A stretch of DNA of 64,000 nucleotides from Methylotenera sp. (GCA_021732405.1 JAKFVB010000036.1:1-64000), one strand, 5' to 3'. Positions 18,009 through 27,430 are shown, numbered from the stretch's first letter. The notes: generated by a model not told the origin, from the letters alone. A program made the numbers and translations.

Positions 18009-18040
18009 CTATATGCTTTATATGTCAATAAAGCATATAG
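18009..18040. repeat. Perfect 13-bp inverted repeat downstream of rlmH
   Basis: Arms CTATATGCTTTAT (18009-18021) and ATAAAGCATATAG (18028-18040) are separated by six bases. The stem is AT-rich and not followed at once by a U-run. It may be a weak terminator for rlmH or an operator for the small gene at 18134; the sequence does not decide. Confidence 0.6.
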
Positions 18041-18133
18041 AAATGCATTTTTATTGCTAAAACGCCCTAAAAAGGTGAAAAGTAACTGTTTTAGCATCTT
18101 TTTGAATCAGCATGAATGGTTGAGGATTTTACG

Positions 18134-18421
18134 ATGGATAACAATGGCTTGGTCTTATTATCTAAATTTTCAGTATCTGCAAGAAAAATTATTGGCTCGG
18201 TTAACCCCGCTAAGCTTATTAAAGACAGTGAATATAGTGCAGAAATTTTTCAAAAAGTGTTTGAATTAGGCGATGAAGAACTGATTATGCTATCGCTAGA
18301 AGTGCAGGCAATGCTAGGGTTAATCACTGCCACGACGCCCGCAGCAAGCACAACAAAAGTTACCCCTATTAAACCTGTAGAAGTAGAAGAGAAAAAATAT
18401 ATGTATGGCGCAAGAAGTTAA
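18134..18421 (+). CDS. Hypothetical 95-residue protein
   Basis: I do not recognise this family. The ATG at 18134 has TGAGGA seven bases upstream, which decides the start over the in-frame ATG at 18116. The 95-residue protein begins MDNNGLVLLSKFSVSARKII. Its first two thirds look helical and amphipathic (SAEIFQKVFELGDEELIMLSLEV). A Thr/Ala/Pro-rich linker and an acidic-basic tail follow. No signal peptide or membrane helix is seen. It stands alone between rlmH and the photolyase, with a 13-bp inverted repeat upstream. Confidence 0.65.
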   Translation: MDNNGLVLLSKFSVSARKIIGSVNPAKLIKDSEYSAEIFQKVFELGDEELIMLSLEVQAMLGLITATTPAASTTKVTPIKPVEVEEKKYMYGARS

Positions 18422-18525
18422 GAATATTTAACAGATCAATACTTACGCCAATTTATATTTTCACACCCAATCATAAACATTAAGGTTTTGTTAAACTAGA
18501 CAGCTCATTTCTGGTCTGTCGTAGC

Positions 18526-20007
18526 ATGACTTATACAAAATCTTTAGATAATAAATCTACAAACAATCAATCATTAGTTTGGTTCAGACGCGATTTGCGC
18601 GATTTCGATCACGCCGCGCTTTATCACGCACTTAAATTATCTCAGCAAGTATTTTGTGTATTTGTATTTGATACCGAAATTTTAGATTTGCTGCCCAACA
18701 AAGCCGATAGGCGCGTTGAGTTTATTTGGGAGAGTGTTAAAGAATTAAAAGCTGCATTTCAAAAAAATGGTGGTGATTTAATCGTTAAGTATGGCGTTGC
18801 GCGTGAAATCATTCCGAACCTTGCCGCAGAATTACAAGTGAATGCCGTTTTTAGCAATCGCGATTACGAACCCAGCGCGGTCAATCGTGATAAATATGTT
18901 GCTGCTACCTTAGCAAAAAGCGATATTGCGTTTCATCAATTTAAAGACCAGGTTATTTTTGAAAAAGATGAAGTATTAAGCCTTAGCAATAAGCCCTATT
19001 CTGTATTTTCGCCGTATCGCAATGCCTCATTAAAAAAGCTAAACGACTTTTATTTAAAGCCCTATCCCGTTGATGCTTATATTCAGCACTTAGCGAAATT
19101 GCCTGTCAGTGAATTGATTAGCCTGGAAGCAATGGGCTTTAAACGCACCAATTTAAGTGAGATGCGCTTACCAATGGGCATGAGCGGCGGCGCAACGCTA
19201 TTTGAAGACTTTGAAAATCGCATGCATAAATATAAAGATGCACGCAACTTCCCTGCGGTTAAAGGAGTATCTTATCTTTCTGTCCATTTACGCTTCGGCA
19301 CGGTATCGATTCGCCATTTGGCGCGCACCGCCAAAAATATGGCCAATGCAGGGGCGGATAGTTGGCTTAACGAATTAATTTGGCGCGATTTTTACTTTCA
19401 AATTTTGTACCACAACCCGCAAGTGGCTTTGGGCAAATCTTTTAAAGCAGATTTAGAACATCTGCCTTTCCCAAATGATGAAAAACTATTTAAAGCGTGG
19501 TGTGACGGTAAAACAGGCTATCCATTAGTTGATGCAGCCATGCGCCAAATCAACACCACAGGCTTTATGCATAATCGTTTGCGCATGGTAGCAGCTAGCT
19601 TTCTAGTGAAAGATTTATTGATTGATTGGCGCCGGGGCGAGCGCTACTTTGCTGAGCATTTAATTGATTTTGATTTTTCTGCAAATAATGGTGGCTGGCA
19701 GTGGGCGGCTAGTACGGGTTGTGACGCACAACCTTGGTTTCGCATTTTCAACCCCATCACCCAAAGCGAAAAATTTGACGCAACAGGAAAATTCATCCGC
19801 AAATATGTGACAGAATTGAGTCAGTGCAGTGACAAAGAAATACATGCGCCCTGGCTTATTCCACCCATCAGGCAACAATCCATCCATGTTGTGATCGGTA
19901 AGGATTACCCCGAACCTGTTGTTGACCATGCCACACAACGAGCACTGGCCTTGAGTTTGTACAAATCCTGCATACCAAGCAAGGAAGAAATTGATTCTGA
20001 GGCATAG
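18526..20007 (+). CDS. phrB: Deoxyribodipyrimidine photolyase
   Basis: Light-driven repair of cyclobutane pyrimidine dimers. The 493-residue protein has the N-terminal antenna-chromophore domain (SLVWFRRDLRDFDHAAL from residue about 16). The C-terminal FAD-binding helical domain includes NELIWRDFYFQ, GYPLVDAAMRQ, TGFMHNRLRMV and the class I signature around NNGGWQWAASTGCDAQPWFR. The FAD- and lesion-binding blocks are complete. It is preceded by a 105-base gap and appears monocistronic. A cryptochrome role cannot be excluded, but the motif set favours CPD class I photolyase. Confidence 0.94.
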   Translation: MTYTKSLDNKSTNNQSLVWFRRDLRDFDHAALYHALKLSQQVFCVFVFDTEILDLLPNKADRRVEFIWESVKELKAAFQKNGGDLIVKYGVAREIIPNLAAELQVNAVFSNRDYEPSAVNRDKYVAATLAKSDIAFHQFKDQVIFEKDEVLSLSNKPYSVFSPYRNASLKKLNDFYLKPYPVDAYIQHLAKLPVSELISLEAMGFKRTNLSEMRLPMGMSGGATLFEDFENRMHKYKDARNFPAVKGVSYLSVHLRFGTVSIRHLARTAKNMANAGADSWLNELIWRDFYFQILYHNPQVALGKSFKADLEHLPFPNDEKLFKAWCDGKTGYPLVDAAMRQINTTGFMHNRLRMVAASFLVKDLLIDWRRGERYFAEHLIDFDFSANNGGWQWAASTGCDAQPWFRIFNPITQSEKFDATGKFIRKYVTELSQCSDKEIHAPWLIPPIRQQSIHVVIGKDYPEPVVDHATQRALALSLYKSCIPSKEEIDSEA

Positions 20008-20221
20008 TTATTGCTTTTAACTGTATGTCAATAAATTGCAGTGTGAATATTTCGCGTTAAATAACGTTGCTTTTACACCACTTTTTACGGTAATAAAAAT
20101 GGGCATCCATTTTATATATAGACAATACAAGCAGTGTCCGCCATAATACGTTATAATATTTGGTAAAAGTATGTTTCAAAAATAACGAATAAAGCCAATA
20201 TAACTTTAAGTGAAGATAACA

Positions 20222-20959
20222 ATGCATTCAAAATTAAATACATTATTTATTAGCTGCTTGCTAGCAATATTGGCAACTGGCTGCGCTACCACTAACAAAG
20301 ATCCGATTGAAAGCGTGAATCGTGGTGTGTATAAATTTAATGACGTAACCGATAAAGTGATATTAAAGCCTGTAGCAACCGCATACAAAACAGTAACGCC
20401 AACACCAATCCGCAAAGGCTTCAACAATTTCTTCAATAACTTAGGCTCTATTACAACCGTTCTTAACGACCTATTGCAGTTCAAATTTGCAGATGCTTTT
20501 ACTGATGCTGGCCGCTTTGTAATTAACTCAACCTTTGGCTTGGCTGGTTTTATTGATGTGGCTAGCATGGATAAAATACCCAATCACAAAGAAGATTTTG
20601 GTCAAACCTTAGGTTATTGGGGTGTTGGAAATGGTGCTTACTTAGTGATTCCACTGTTAGGCCCAAGCACGCTGCGTGATGCTACGGGTTTTGTGATTGA
20701 TAGAGTAACATCAGACCCGATTACCTATACGCACAATATTGGTGAAGTGCGCTTGCACAATCAATTACGTACCGCGCAATTGGTTGATGCTAGAACGCAA
20801 TTACTGGATGCTGGTGACCTTGTAGACAATGCATCGCTTGACCCGTATTCATTTATGCGCGACGCTTATTTACAAAGCCGTGCAAATTTAGTGGCTGATG
20901 GCGTAGCAACCAACAAAACAAATGATGATGGCTTTGAGCCAGCAGATGAAGATAAATAA
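20222..20959 (+). CDS. mlaA: MlaA (VacJ) outer-membrane lipoprotein
   Basis: Outer-membrane component of the Mla pathway that removes mislocalised phospholipids from the outer leaflet. The ATG at 20222 gives 245 residues with a lipoprotein signal and lipobox LATGC (C21). A GTG four codons earlier is possible but less likely. The MlaA core is clear: DPIESVNRGVYKFND, then NNFFNNLGSITTVLNDLLQ, RFVINSTFGLAGFID and DFGQTLGYWGVGNGAYLVIP. The rest of the mla operon is not adjacent. A TATAAT at 20152-20157 lies upstream, without a clear -35 box. Confidence 0.95.
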   Translation: MHSKLNTLFISCLLAILATGCATTNKDPIESVNRGVYKFNDVTDKVILKPVATAYKTVTPTPIRKGFNNFFNNLGSITTVLNDLLQFKFADAFTDAGRFVINSTFGLAGFIDVASMDKIPNHKEDFGQTLGYWGVGNGAYLVIPLLGPSTLRDATGFVIDRVTSDPITYTHNIGEVRLHNQLRTAQLVDARTQLLDAGDLVDNASLDPYSFMRDAYLQSRANLVADGVATNKTNDDGFEPADEDK

Positions 20960-20989
20960 TCTGCAGTACCACTTACACCTACAATAAAG

Positions 20990-21017
20990 AAGCCTTTCTA
21001 GGTGAAAGGCTTTTTTA
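20990..21017 (+). terminator. Rho-independent terminator after mlaA
   Basis: A 9-bp stem AAGCCTTTC / GAAAGGCTT with a 5-base loop is followed directly by a run of six T. It sits between convergent mlaA and pmbA. Confidence 0.88.
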
Positions 21018-21052
21018 TTGGTTAATGACAGTACAAATATTAAGCACTAACA

Positions 21053-22399
21053 CTAATCGCTGGCAGATCCAGTAGCCACAGTCATCTGCTCTATCAAAAT
21101 AGAGCCTGTCAGTTTTGAGCTATTCTTAATCACATCGTTACCAACAGCAATAATTTGATTGAACATGTTTTTCATATTGCCCGCAATCGTAATTTCCTCA
21201 ACTGGATAAGCAATCACGCCATTTTCGACCCAAAACCCAGCAGCACCGCGCGAATAATCGCCTGTTACCATATTTAAGCCATGTCCCAACACTTCGGTTA
21301 CCAATAATCCTGTACCCATTAATTGCAACAATTCAGCAAAGCTTTGCCCTGTGGGTTGCACAATCAAATTATGGCTACCGCCCGCATTGCCTGTGCTTTG
21401 CATGCCCAATTTGCGGGCTGAATAGCTAGACAACATATATCCTTGCAATATGCCATTTCCTACCAACTGGCGCGCATGCGTCGCCACACCTTCACTATCA
21501 AAGGGGCTACTGGCAACGCCTTTTTTGATGTGCGGATCTTCGGTGATATTCAAAACGCTTGAAGCTACTTTTTTACCCAAACTATCCAGCAAAAAAGAGG
21601 ATTTTCGATATAAACTTCCGCCAGAAATCGCGCCAATCAAAGATGAAATCAAACCAGAAGCCAACGGCGCTTCAAACAAAACGGGATATTGCCCAGTTTG
21701 AATCGTACGCGCGCCTAAGCGCCTGATAGTGCGCTGGCCAGCCACATTGCCGACATAGCTGGCGGAATCCATGTCTTTAAAATCACGTGCGCTGGTGTAC
21801 CAATAATCGCGCTGCATATTGCCGTTATCTTCAGCAATCACCGAGCAGCTGATGCTATGGCGCGAACTGGCATAACCACCTACAAAGCCATGACTATTGG
21901 CATAAGCAAAGATGCTTTCAGAGTTCGATACGCCTGCGCCTTCTGAATTGGTGATGCGTTTTTTATCCACATCAATCGCGGCGGCTTCACACGCTTTTGC
22001 AATTTCAACGGCTTCATCCACACTTAATTGCCAAGGATGATATAAATCCAAATCTGGCAGCTCTGTTGCCATCAGCTGAGCATCGGCCAAGCCACAAAAA
22101 GGGTCTTTTGCCGTGTATTTAGCAATATTACATGCCGCTTCAACCGTGTCTATTAGCGCTTGCGGGCTTAAATCAGAGCTGCTGGCATGGCCTTTTTGCT
22201 GGCCAAAGTAAACGGTAACCGAAATGCCTTTATCACGGTTATATTCGATATTTTCAGTTTCACCCAAGCGCACCGATACATTTTGGCCTGTGCCAAAACT
22301 CACTTCGGTTTCAGCAGAAGACGCGCCAGCCTGCTTGGCGGTTTTAAGCACATCTTGCGTGATTTGTTGTAATTGTTGCAGATTAATTGAAGCGTCCAT
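21053..22399 (-). CDS. pmbA: PmbA/TldE metallopeptidase
   Basis: Partner of TldD in the TldD/TldE protease, which processes small peptides such as microcin precursors and unfolded substrates. The 448-residue protein shows the family features VRLGETENIEYNRDKGISVTVYFGQQKGHASSSD (in blocks), NSEGAGVSNSES, FVGGYASSRHSIS and the C-terminal GDYSRGAAGFWVENG and EEITIAGNMKNMF blocks. It is divergent from darP with 80 bases between starts, the familiar pmbA/yjgA arrangement in proteobacteria. tldD is not in the window. Confidence 0.94.
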   Translation of the reverse strand: MDASINLQQLQQITQDVLKTAKQAGASSAETEVSFGTGQNVSVRLGETENIEYNRDKGISVTVYFGQQKGHASSSDLSPQALIDTVEAACNIAKYTAKDPFCGLADAQLMATELPDLDLYHPWQLSVDEAVEIAKACEAAAIDVDKKRITNSEGAGVSNSESIFAYANSHGFVGGYASSRHSISCSVIAEDNGNMQRDYWYTSARDFKDMDSASYVGNVAGQRTIRRLGARTIQTGQYPVLFEAPLASGLISSLIGAISGGSLYRKSSFLLDSLGKKVASSVLNITEDPHIKKGVASSPFDSEGVATHARQLVGNGILQGYMLSSYSARKLGMQSTGNAGGSHNLIVQPTGQSFAELLQLMGTGLLVTEVLGHGLNMVTGDYSRGAAGFWVENGVIAYPVEEITIAGNMKNMFNQIIAVGNDVIKNSSKLTGSILIEQMTVATGSASD

Positions 22400-22479
22400 T
22401 GTGGGGTTTGATTAATTCAAATGACTAAAACTGTTATCATACCGTAGCCAACATCAAAGCCACTAGAAACCACACAATC

Positions 22480-23022
22480 GTGACCGAAAAAAACTACTCA
22501 ATAGAACCAGACGCTGATTTACCCATCAGCAAAACTAAGCTAAAAGCCGAGGCAGATGCACAGCAAGCCATTGGCAAAAAGTTGATTGATTTATCCAAAG
22601 AAAAATTAATTAAACTTAATTTGCCAGAAACCTTATTTGAGGCGGTGATGGAGGCAAAACGCTTAACCGCAAACGGCGCTGTGCGCAGGCAATTACAATA
22701 TCTTGGCCGTTTGATGCGTGACGTAGATAGCGCACCTATCGTTGAGCAGCTACAAGCGTGGGAAGGCAAAAATACGCAAGAAAATGCGCGTTTTCACACC
22801 ATGGAACGCTGGCGTAGCCGCTTGATTGCAGAGCCAAATGCTTTGCAAGAATTTTACAGCCAGTTTCCTGATGCCGATATTCAACAATTGCGCACTTTAA
22901 TCAGAAATGCGCAACGTGAAGAGGCGGCGCAAAAACCACCTAAAAGTAGTCGCGAATTGTTTAAATTGATTCGCGAATTAAGTGAATCTGCCAATTCTGA
23001 AATTGTGAATGATGATGAATAA
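22480..23022 (+). CDS. darP: Ribosome-associated protein DarP (YjgA)
   Basis: Promotes late 50S subunit assembly; formerly YjgA/UPF0307. The 180-residue protein starts at GTG and carries the DUF615 core: SKEKLIKLNLPETLFEAV, RQLQYLGRLMRDVD and WRSRLIAEPNALQEF. It is highly charged and helical, as expected of the family. It is divergent from pmbA. Its end overlaps the nhaD start by 14 bases. Confidence 0.93.
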   Translation: MTEKNYSIEPDADLPISKTKLKAEADAQQAIGKKLIDLSKEKLIKLNLPETLFEAVMEAKRLTANGAVRRQLQYLGRLMRDVDSAPIVEQLQAWEGKNTQENARFHTMERWRSRLIAEPNALQEFYSQFPDADIQQLRTLIRNAQREEAAQKPPKSSRELFKLIRELSESANSEIVNDDE

Positions 23023-24451
23023 ACGCTTACTTAACACTATTTTTATCTCGATTTTTTTTGCGCTATTTCAGGCGTCAGCAATTGCTGCTAGTGGCAATGC
23101 TGACACTACGCGTTTTGATTTAACAAATCATTGGATAGGCTTTGCCGCGATTGCGATTTTTGTAATCGCCTATATTGCCGTGATTGCAGAAGAGTTTATT
23201 CATCTTCCTAAATCAAAACCAGTGATGCTGGCTGCTGGTATCATTTGGGCGGGCATTGCTTGGTATTACCAAGCGCATGGCGTGCCGCATGCAGCTGAAG
23301 TGGCTTTGCGTCACAACTTATTAGAATATGCCGAGCTGATGCTGTTTTTAATTGTCGCCATGACCTTTATTAACGCACTGGATGAGCGTCATGTATTTGA
23401 AGCTTTACGCACTTGGCTAATTCGCAAAGGACTGAGTTACCGCGCGCTATTTTGGGTAACTGGCGGATTGGCCTTTATCATCTCGCCTATTGCAGATAAC
23501 CTCACCACGGTACTGTTGATGTCATCTGTTGTGCTGGCGGTGGGTGGTAGCAATAAAGCTTTTGTGTTGCTGGCTTGTATTAACTTAGTAGTGGCCGCCA
23601 ATGCTGGTGGTACTTTTAGCCCATTTGGTGACATTACAACACTGATGGTTTGGCAAAAAAATATTCATACCTTTAACGGTAGCGTTAATTTCTGGTCATT
23701 TTTTAGTTTGTTTGTACCTGCCCTAGTCAATTGGCTTGTGCCAGCAGCACTCATGCATTTTTCAGTTCCACAAGAAAAACCTAAGGGCGTTAGCAACCAA
23801 TTACCGATGAAACGCGGGGCATTAGCAATGATTGCGCTGTTTGTCATCACCATCGCCATGGCTGTTGCATTTCACCAATTTTTACACCTGCCACCCGTAA
23901 TGGGCATGCTTACTGGCTTAAGTTTGCTGATGTTTTATAGCTATTATTTAAAAATGACGGGGGAGCACACTAAATTTAACGATGATATGGAAGACATCAA
24001 CAATCCTGTGCCATTTGATATTTTTAGAAAAATCGCCAGAACTGAATGGGATACGCTATTTTTCTTTTATGGTGTGATTTTATGCGTGGGTGGTTTGGGT
24101 TTTATTGGCTACTTAACCGTATTGTCGCAAGCGATGTATATTGGTTTAGGCGCCACCACAACCAATATTGCCATTGGCGTTATTTCTGCATTAATCGATA
24201 ATATTCCAGTGATGTTTGCCGTATTAAGTATGATGCCTGATATGTCGGTTGGGCAGTGGCTATTGGTGACATTAACGGCTGGGGTTGGCGGCTCATTGCT
24301 ATCTATCGGCTCAGCGGCTGGCGTTGCTTTAATGGGTCAGGCAAAAGGCGCTTATACATTTTTCGGCCATTTAAAATGGTTACCCGCTATTGCAGTTGGT
24401 TACGCGGCTAGTATTGCAACGCATTTGTATATTAACGGCCATTTATTTTAA
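23009..24451 (+). CDS. nhaD: Sodium:proton antiporter, NhaD type
   Basis: Inner-membrane Na+(Li+)/H+ antiporter of the ion-transporter superfamily. The 480-residue protein begins with a cleavable-looking leader (LLNTIFISIFFALFQASAIAA) followed by about a dozen hydrophobic helices. Conserved-looking blocks are ISPIADNLTTVLLMSS, ANAGGTFSPFGDITTLMVWQ and SALIDNIPVMFAVLSM, with charged residues in the membrane. Three consecutive ATG codons (23009, 23012, 23015) compete as starts. It overlaps darP by 14 bases, suggesting coupling. Confidence 0.93.
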   Translation: MMMNKRLLNTIFISIFFALFQASAIAASGNADTTRFDLTNHWIGFAAIAIFVIAYIAVIAEEFIHLPKSKPVMLAAGIIWAGIAWYYQAHGVPHAAEVALRHNLLEYAELMLFLIVAMTFINALDERHVFEALRTWLIRKGLSYRALFWVTGGLAFIISPIADNLTTVLLMSSVVLAVGGSNKAFVLLACINLVVAANAGGTFSPFGDITTLMVWQKNIHTFNGSVNFWSFFSLFVPALVNWLVPAALMHFSVPQEKPKGVSNQLPMKRGALAMIALFVITIAMAVAFHQFLHLPPVMGMLTGLSLLMFYSYYLKMTGEHTKFNDDMEDINNPVPFDIFRKIARTEWDTLFFFYGVILCVGGLGFIGYLTVLSQAMYIGLGATTTNIAIGVISALIDNIPVMFAVLSMMPDMSVGQWLLVTLTAGVGGSLLSIGSAAGVALMGQAKGAYTFFGHLKWLPAIAVGYAASIATHLYINGHLF

Positions 24452-24453
24452 TC

Positions 24454-24485
24454 AAAAAAAGGCGTTAAACCAACGGTTTAACGCC
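24454..24485. terminator. Terminator between nhaD and the PDZ gene
   Basis: A perfect 11-bp stem GGCGTTAAACC / GGTTTAACGCC with a 3-base loop. Seven A on the low side form a U-run for the minus-strand PDZ transcript. On the plus side the stem lacks a T-run, so termination of nhaD there is less certain. Confidence 0.82.
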
Positions 24486-24517
24486 CTAAATTAAACGAGT
24501 TAACGGATTTTTAAAGC

Positions 24518-25369
24518 TTAATTTCTGCGATTAATCTGCGCCTTGGCCATATTTTTTTCACCATTACGCTCATATTCCACTGCCACTTCTTTACCTTGAT
24601 GTTGGCGCACGATTGTAGACAATTCTTCTGGTTTATTTAAAGGGCTATCTGCCAGTTTGATTAATGTATCGCCACGCATTAAGCCTGCTTTAGCGGCAGG
24701 TGAATCTTTAATCACCGCAATCACTTTTAAGCCGTCAATTTCAGTTGCCTTTTCTGCTTCTTGAGATTCTTTTTTTGCCAACTTAATGACATGCACACCC
24801 AACAATGGTGCTGGCAATTTAGCCCAGTAGCTGGCGTAATATTTATAATTAGTTGGTTCTTCAGCCAAATCTTCTTCGCTCAGCTCTTTGCCTGCTTTCG
24901 CCGCCTCTTTAATCAACTGTATTTTGCTAGCACCTGTTTTAGCTGAACCGTACTTGCTGTACACCAACACGGTATCGGCTTTTAAAGTTTTGGCATGCTG
25001 CAAAGCTAGATCTGCAGGCACATCGCCCGCTGTAAAGCCTGATGAGCCCATCATGTCATAACCACTTTCTAGCATGGTAACGTCATCTTCTTCTTTGTGA
25101 TTGCTAACATACATCTTAGTATCTGGTGAGGCTTGCATCGATTTCAAATCGCCACTATTTTGCGATTTGTAGTTTTTTTCATACCAATTCTCAGCCGCAC
25201 TTAATTGCATTGCCGCAAATAAAATACCTGCAGCAAATAAACCAAGCAACATCATTTTTGGTTTAAGTGTTTTATTTTCTGCGGCGATTGCCTGCTTAGC
25301 GCTTAAACGCGCCAGAACTTTTGCATCTGTTGCTGTTTTTATCATTGAACGATTGGTTAAACCCGCCAT
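24518..25369 (-). CDS. Membrane-anchored PDZ-domain protein
   Basis: Hypothetical 283-residue protein. The ATG at 25369 with AAGGA upstream is chosen; the frame extends upstream to 25462 but would overlap divergent mog. Residues about 1-36 are cytosolic and basic, and about 38-57 form one membrane helix (MMLLGLFAAGILFAAMQLSA). A periplasmic region of unknown fold follows (about 60-195), then a PDZ domain (about 200-275) with GLKVIAVIKDSPAAKAGLMRGDTLIKLADSPL. There is no HtrA-type protease domain, so it is likely an adaptor or a regulator of a periplasmic or lipid-linked process. Its partner is unknown. Confidence 0.8.
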   Translation of the reverse strand: MAGLTNRSMIKTATDAKVLARLSAKQAIAAENKTLKPKMMLLGLFAAGILFAAMQLSAAENWYEKNYKSQNSGDLKSMQASPDTKMYVSNHKEEDDVTMLESGYDMMGSSGFTAGDVPADLALQHAKTLKADTVLVYSKYGSAKTGASKIQLIKEAAKAGKELSEEDLAEEPTNYKYYASYWAKLPAPLLGVHVIKLAKKESQEAEKATEIDGLKVIAVIKDSPAAKAGLMRGDTLIKLADSPLNKPEELSTIVRQHQGKEVAVEYERNGEKNMAKAQINRRN

Positions 25370-25450
25370 GAAATAATCCTTTACGATTGAAAATGCTATT
25401 ATTAGCGTTATTCGCGCTTTTATTTTACACGCAATATTAAAGACAAACAG

Positions 25451-26053
25451 ATGGCAAAACAATTCATTAAAATTGGTCTAATTTCCTCTAGTGACAGAGC
25501 ATCAAGCGGCATTTATGCCGATAAAGGCATCCCCAGCTTGCAAGAATGGCTAGATAAAGCGGTGATTACACCAATTGAATATCAAACACGCTTAGTGGCC
25601 GATGAACAAGAAGAAATTGAACAAATGCTGATTGATCTGGTGGACTACCAAGGTTGCCACTTAATTTTAACTACAGGCGGCACTGGCCCAGCCACGCGCG
25701 ATGTAACGCCAGATGCCACATTAAATATAGCAGATAAGTTAATGCCTGGATTTGGTGAGCAAATGCGCCAAATCAGCCTACATTTTGTGCCAACAGCAAT
25801 TTTATCTAGGCAAGTTGCGGTGATTCGCAAGCAATGCTTAATCATTAATTTGCCTGGCCAGCCCAAAGCCATTGCGCAAACCTTAGAAGGTTTAAAAGAT
25901 GATAGCGGCAATGTAAAAGTACATGGTATATTTGCCGCAGTACCTTATTGCTTAGATTTATTGGCAACAGATGAGTCACCCATGCCTTACCTTGAAACCC
26001 ATCAACATATTGTCAACGCTTTCCGACCCGCATCCGCTATTAAACGAACTTAA
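25451..26053 (+). CDS. mog: Molybdopterin adenylyltransferase
   Basis: Adenylates molybdopterin before molybdate insertion. The 200-residue MogA/MoaB-fold protein has IGLISSSDRASSGIYADKG at the N terminus, LILTTGGTGPATRDVTPDAT in the active site and NLPGQPKAIAQTL near the C terminus. Divergent from the PDZ gene with an 81-base shared control region, and followed by a VanZ-like gene after 16 bases. Confidence 0.94.
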   Translation: MAKQFIKIGLISSSDRASSGIYADKGIPSLQEWLDKAVITPIEYQTRLVADEQEEIEQMLIDLVDYQGCHLILTTGGTGPATRDVTPDATLNIADKLMPGFGEQMRQISLHFVPTAILSRQVAVIRKQCLIINLPGQPKAIAQTLEGLKDDSGNVKVHGIFAAVPYCLDLLATDESPMPYLETHQHIVNAFRPASAIKRT

Positions 26054-26069
26054 TTAATTTAGAGTCTTC

Positions 26070-26471
26070 ATGCATCACTTTTATCATCGCTTAAATTCAA
26101 ACACTGTGGCTAAAAAATGGGCTTTAATTATTTTTTGGCTGGCATTTGTCACAACCTGCATTTTAATGTTTATCCCCGGTGAGCCGCCCAAACAAACTGG
26201 CTTTAAACATTGGGATAAAATTCAACATGCAATTGCATTTATGCTACTCATAAAACTTGCTTGGTCTGCTTACCCCAGAAAAAAATATACGGCTGTTATC
26301 GCACTTGTTTTATTTGGTGCTGCAGTAGAAGTACTACAGTCCACGCTAACTACAACCCGAACAGGAACAACTGGTGATTGGGTTGCAGACATGGTCGGCA
26401 TTATGATTGGCATGAGTGTTTGTGCATTTATGCTTCAAAAAAATAGGCAACTCAAACCAATTCGCCGATGA
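26070..26471 (+). CDS. VanZ-like family membrane protein
   Basis: Small integral membrane protein of 133 residues with four predicted helices: about 15-35, 50-67, 72-90 and 107-123. The VanZ-like pattern is visible in HWDKIQHAIAFMLLIKLAW and GDWVADMVGIMIGM, where conserved polar residues (D, H, D-x-x-N/D) lie at helix ends. The function is unknown; some VanZ relatives affect glycopeptide tolerance, but that should not be assumed here. The stop overlaps thiL by four bases (ATGA). Confidence 0.82.
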   Translation: MHHFYHRLNSNTVAKKWALIIFWLAFVTTCILMFIPGEPPKQTGFKHWDKIQHAIAFMLLIKLAWSAYPRKKYTAVIALVLFGAAVEVLQSTLTTTRTGTTGDWVADMVGIMIGMSVCAFMLQKNRQLKPIRR

Positions 26472-27430
26472 CGCCTGAATTTAATCTGATTCACCAATTT
26501 TTTACGCGCCCTACTGCGCAAACCGATTTGAGCATAGGTGATGATGCTGCTTTAATTTCAGTCGCTAACGGTATGCAATTGGCTATCTCAGCCGATATGC
26601 TGGTAGCAGGCAGCCACTTTTTTGCCGATTGTGACCCTTATCAATTGGGCTGGAAATCACTGGCCGTGAACATATCCGATATGGCCGCAATGGGCGCGCA
26701 ACCTAAATGGGCAACTTTAGCCATTGCATTACCAAATATTGATGCTAACTGGTTAAGCCAATTCAGCGATGGTTTTTTTGCATGCGCCAGCCAGCACGAT
26801 GTGGATTTAATCGGTGGCGATACCACACGCGGGCATCTGGTAATTAGTATACAAATCATGGGCGAAGTGCCGATTGGCGCAGCAATCAAACGCAGTGGCG
26901 CGCAACTAAACGATGATATTTGGGTGAGCGGTAAGCTTGGTAGCGCTGCACTTGGGCTGGCACACTTGCAAAACACTTTAGCTGACAACCTTTTAAACGC
27001 CGATGATTTAGCGCTGTGTTTACAAGCTTTGCATGCACCAACACCACGCTCTGCGCTGGGCTTAAGCTTACGCGGCATTGCAACTAGCTGCATTGATATC
27101 TCAGATGGCTTACTAGCCGATTTAGGCCATATTTTAAATGCGTCCAACTGTGGCGCAACACTGGATTTAGCGGCAATTCCATGTATTAGCTTTTTAAAAG
27201 AATCATTAGAAAACCCAGCCATGCAAAGCTACATACTGGCTGGTGGTGATGATTACGAATTATGTTTTACTGCGCCAAAATCTGCGCGCGAAAATCTTAC
27301 AAAAATCAGCGCTCAACTTAACTGTCCGTTAACCCTGATTGGTGAAATCCATGCCGATACAGGCTTAAATGTAATGTATCAGAATAAAAAAATGAATATA
27401 TCTAAAAAAGGTTTTGATCATTTTGGCTAA
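26468..27430 (+). CDS. thiL: Thiamine-monophosphate kinase
   Basis: Makes thiamine pyrophosphate from thiamine monophosphate. The 320-residue PurM-fold protein has the metal/ATP-binding IGDDAALI motif, SADMLVAGSHF, DMAAMGAQPKW and VDLIGGDTTRG, and ends with the usual AGGDDYELCFTAP block. The start overlaps the VanZ stop (ATGA), and the end overlaps pgpA. thiL-pgpA-cinA is a widespread gene order. Confidence 0.95.
   Translation: MTPEFNLIHQFFTRPTAQTDLSIGDDAALISVANGMQLAISADMLVAGSHFFADCDPYQLGWKSLAVNISDMAAMGAQPKWATLAIALPNIDANWLSQFSDGFFACASQHDVDLIGGDTTRGHLVISIQIMGEVPIGAAIKRSGAQLNDDIWVSGKLGSAALGLAHLQNTLADNLLNADDLALCLQALHAPTPRSALGLSLRGIATSCIDISDGLLADLGHILNASNCGATLDLAAIPCISFLKESLENPAMQSYILAGGDDYELCFTAPKSARENLTKISAQLNCPLTLIGEIHADTGLNVMYQNKKMNISKKGFDHFG

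Noticed and set aside
22187-22415. Short plus-strand frames opposite the pmbA start
   Set aside because: Antisense shadows of pmbA; no ribosome-binding site or family motif.
26641-27222. 193-codon minus-strand open frame inside thiL
   Set aside because: It is a reading-frame shadow of thiL, whose product has full family motifs.
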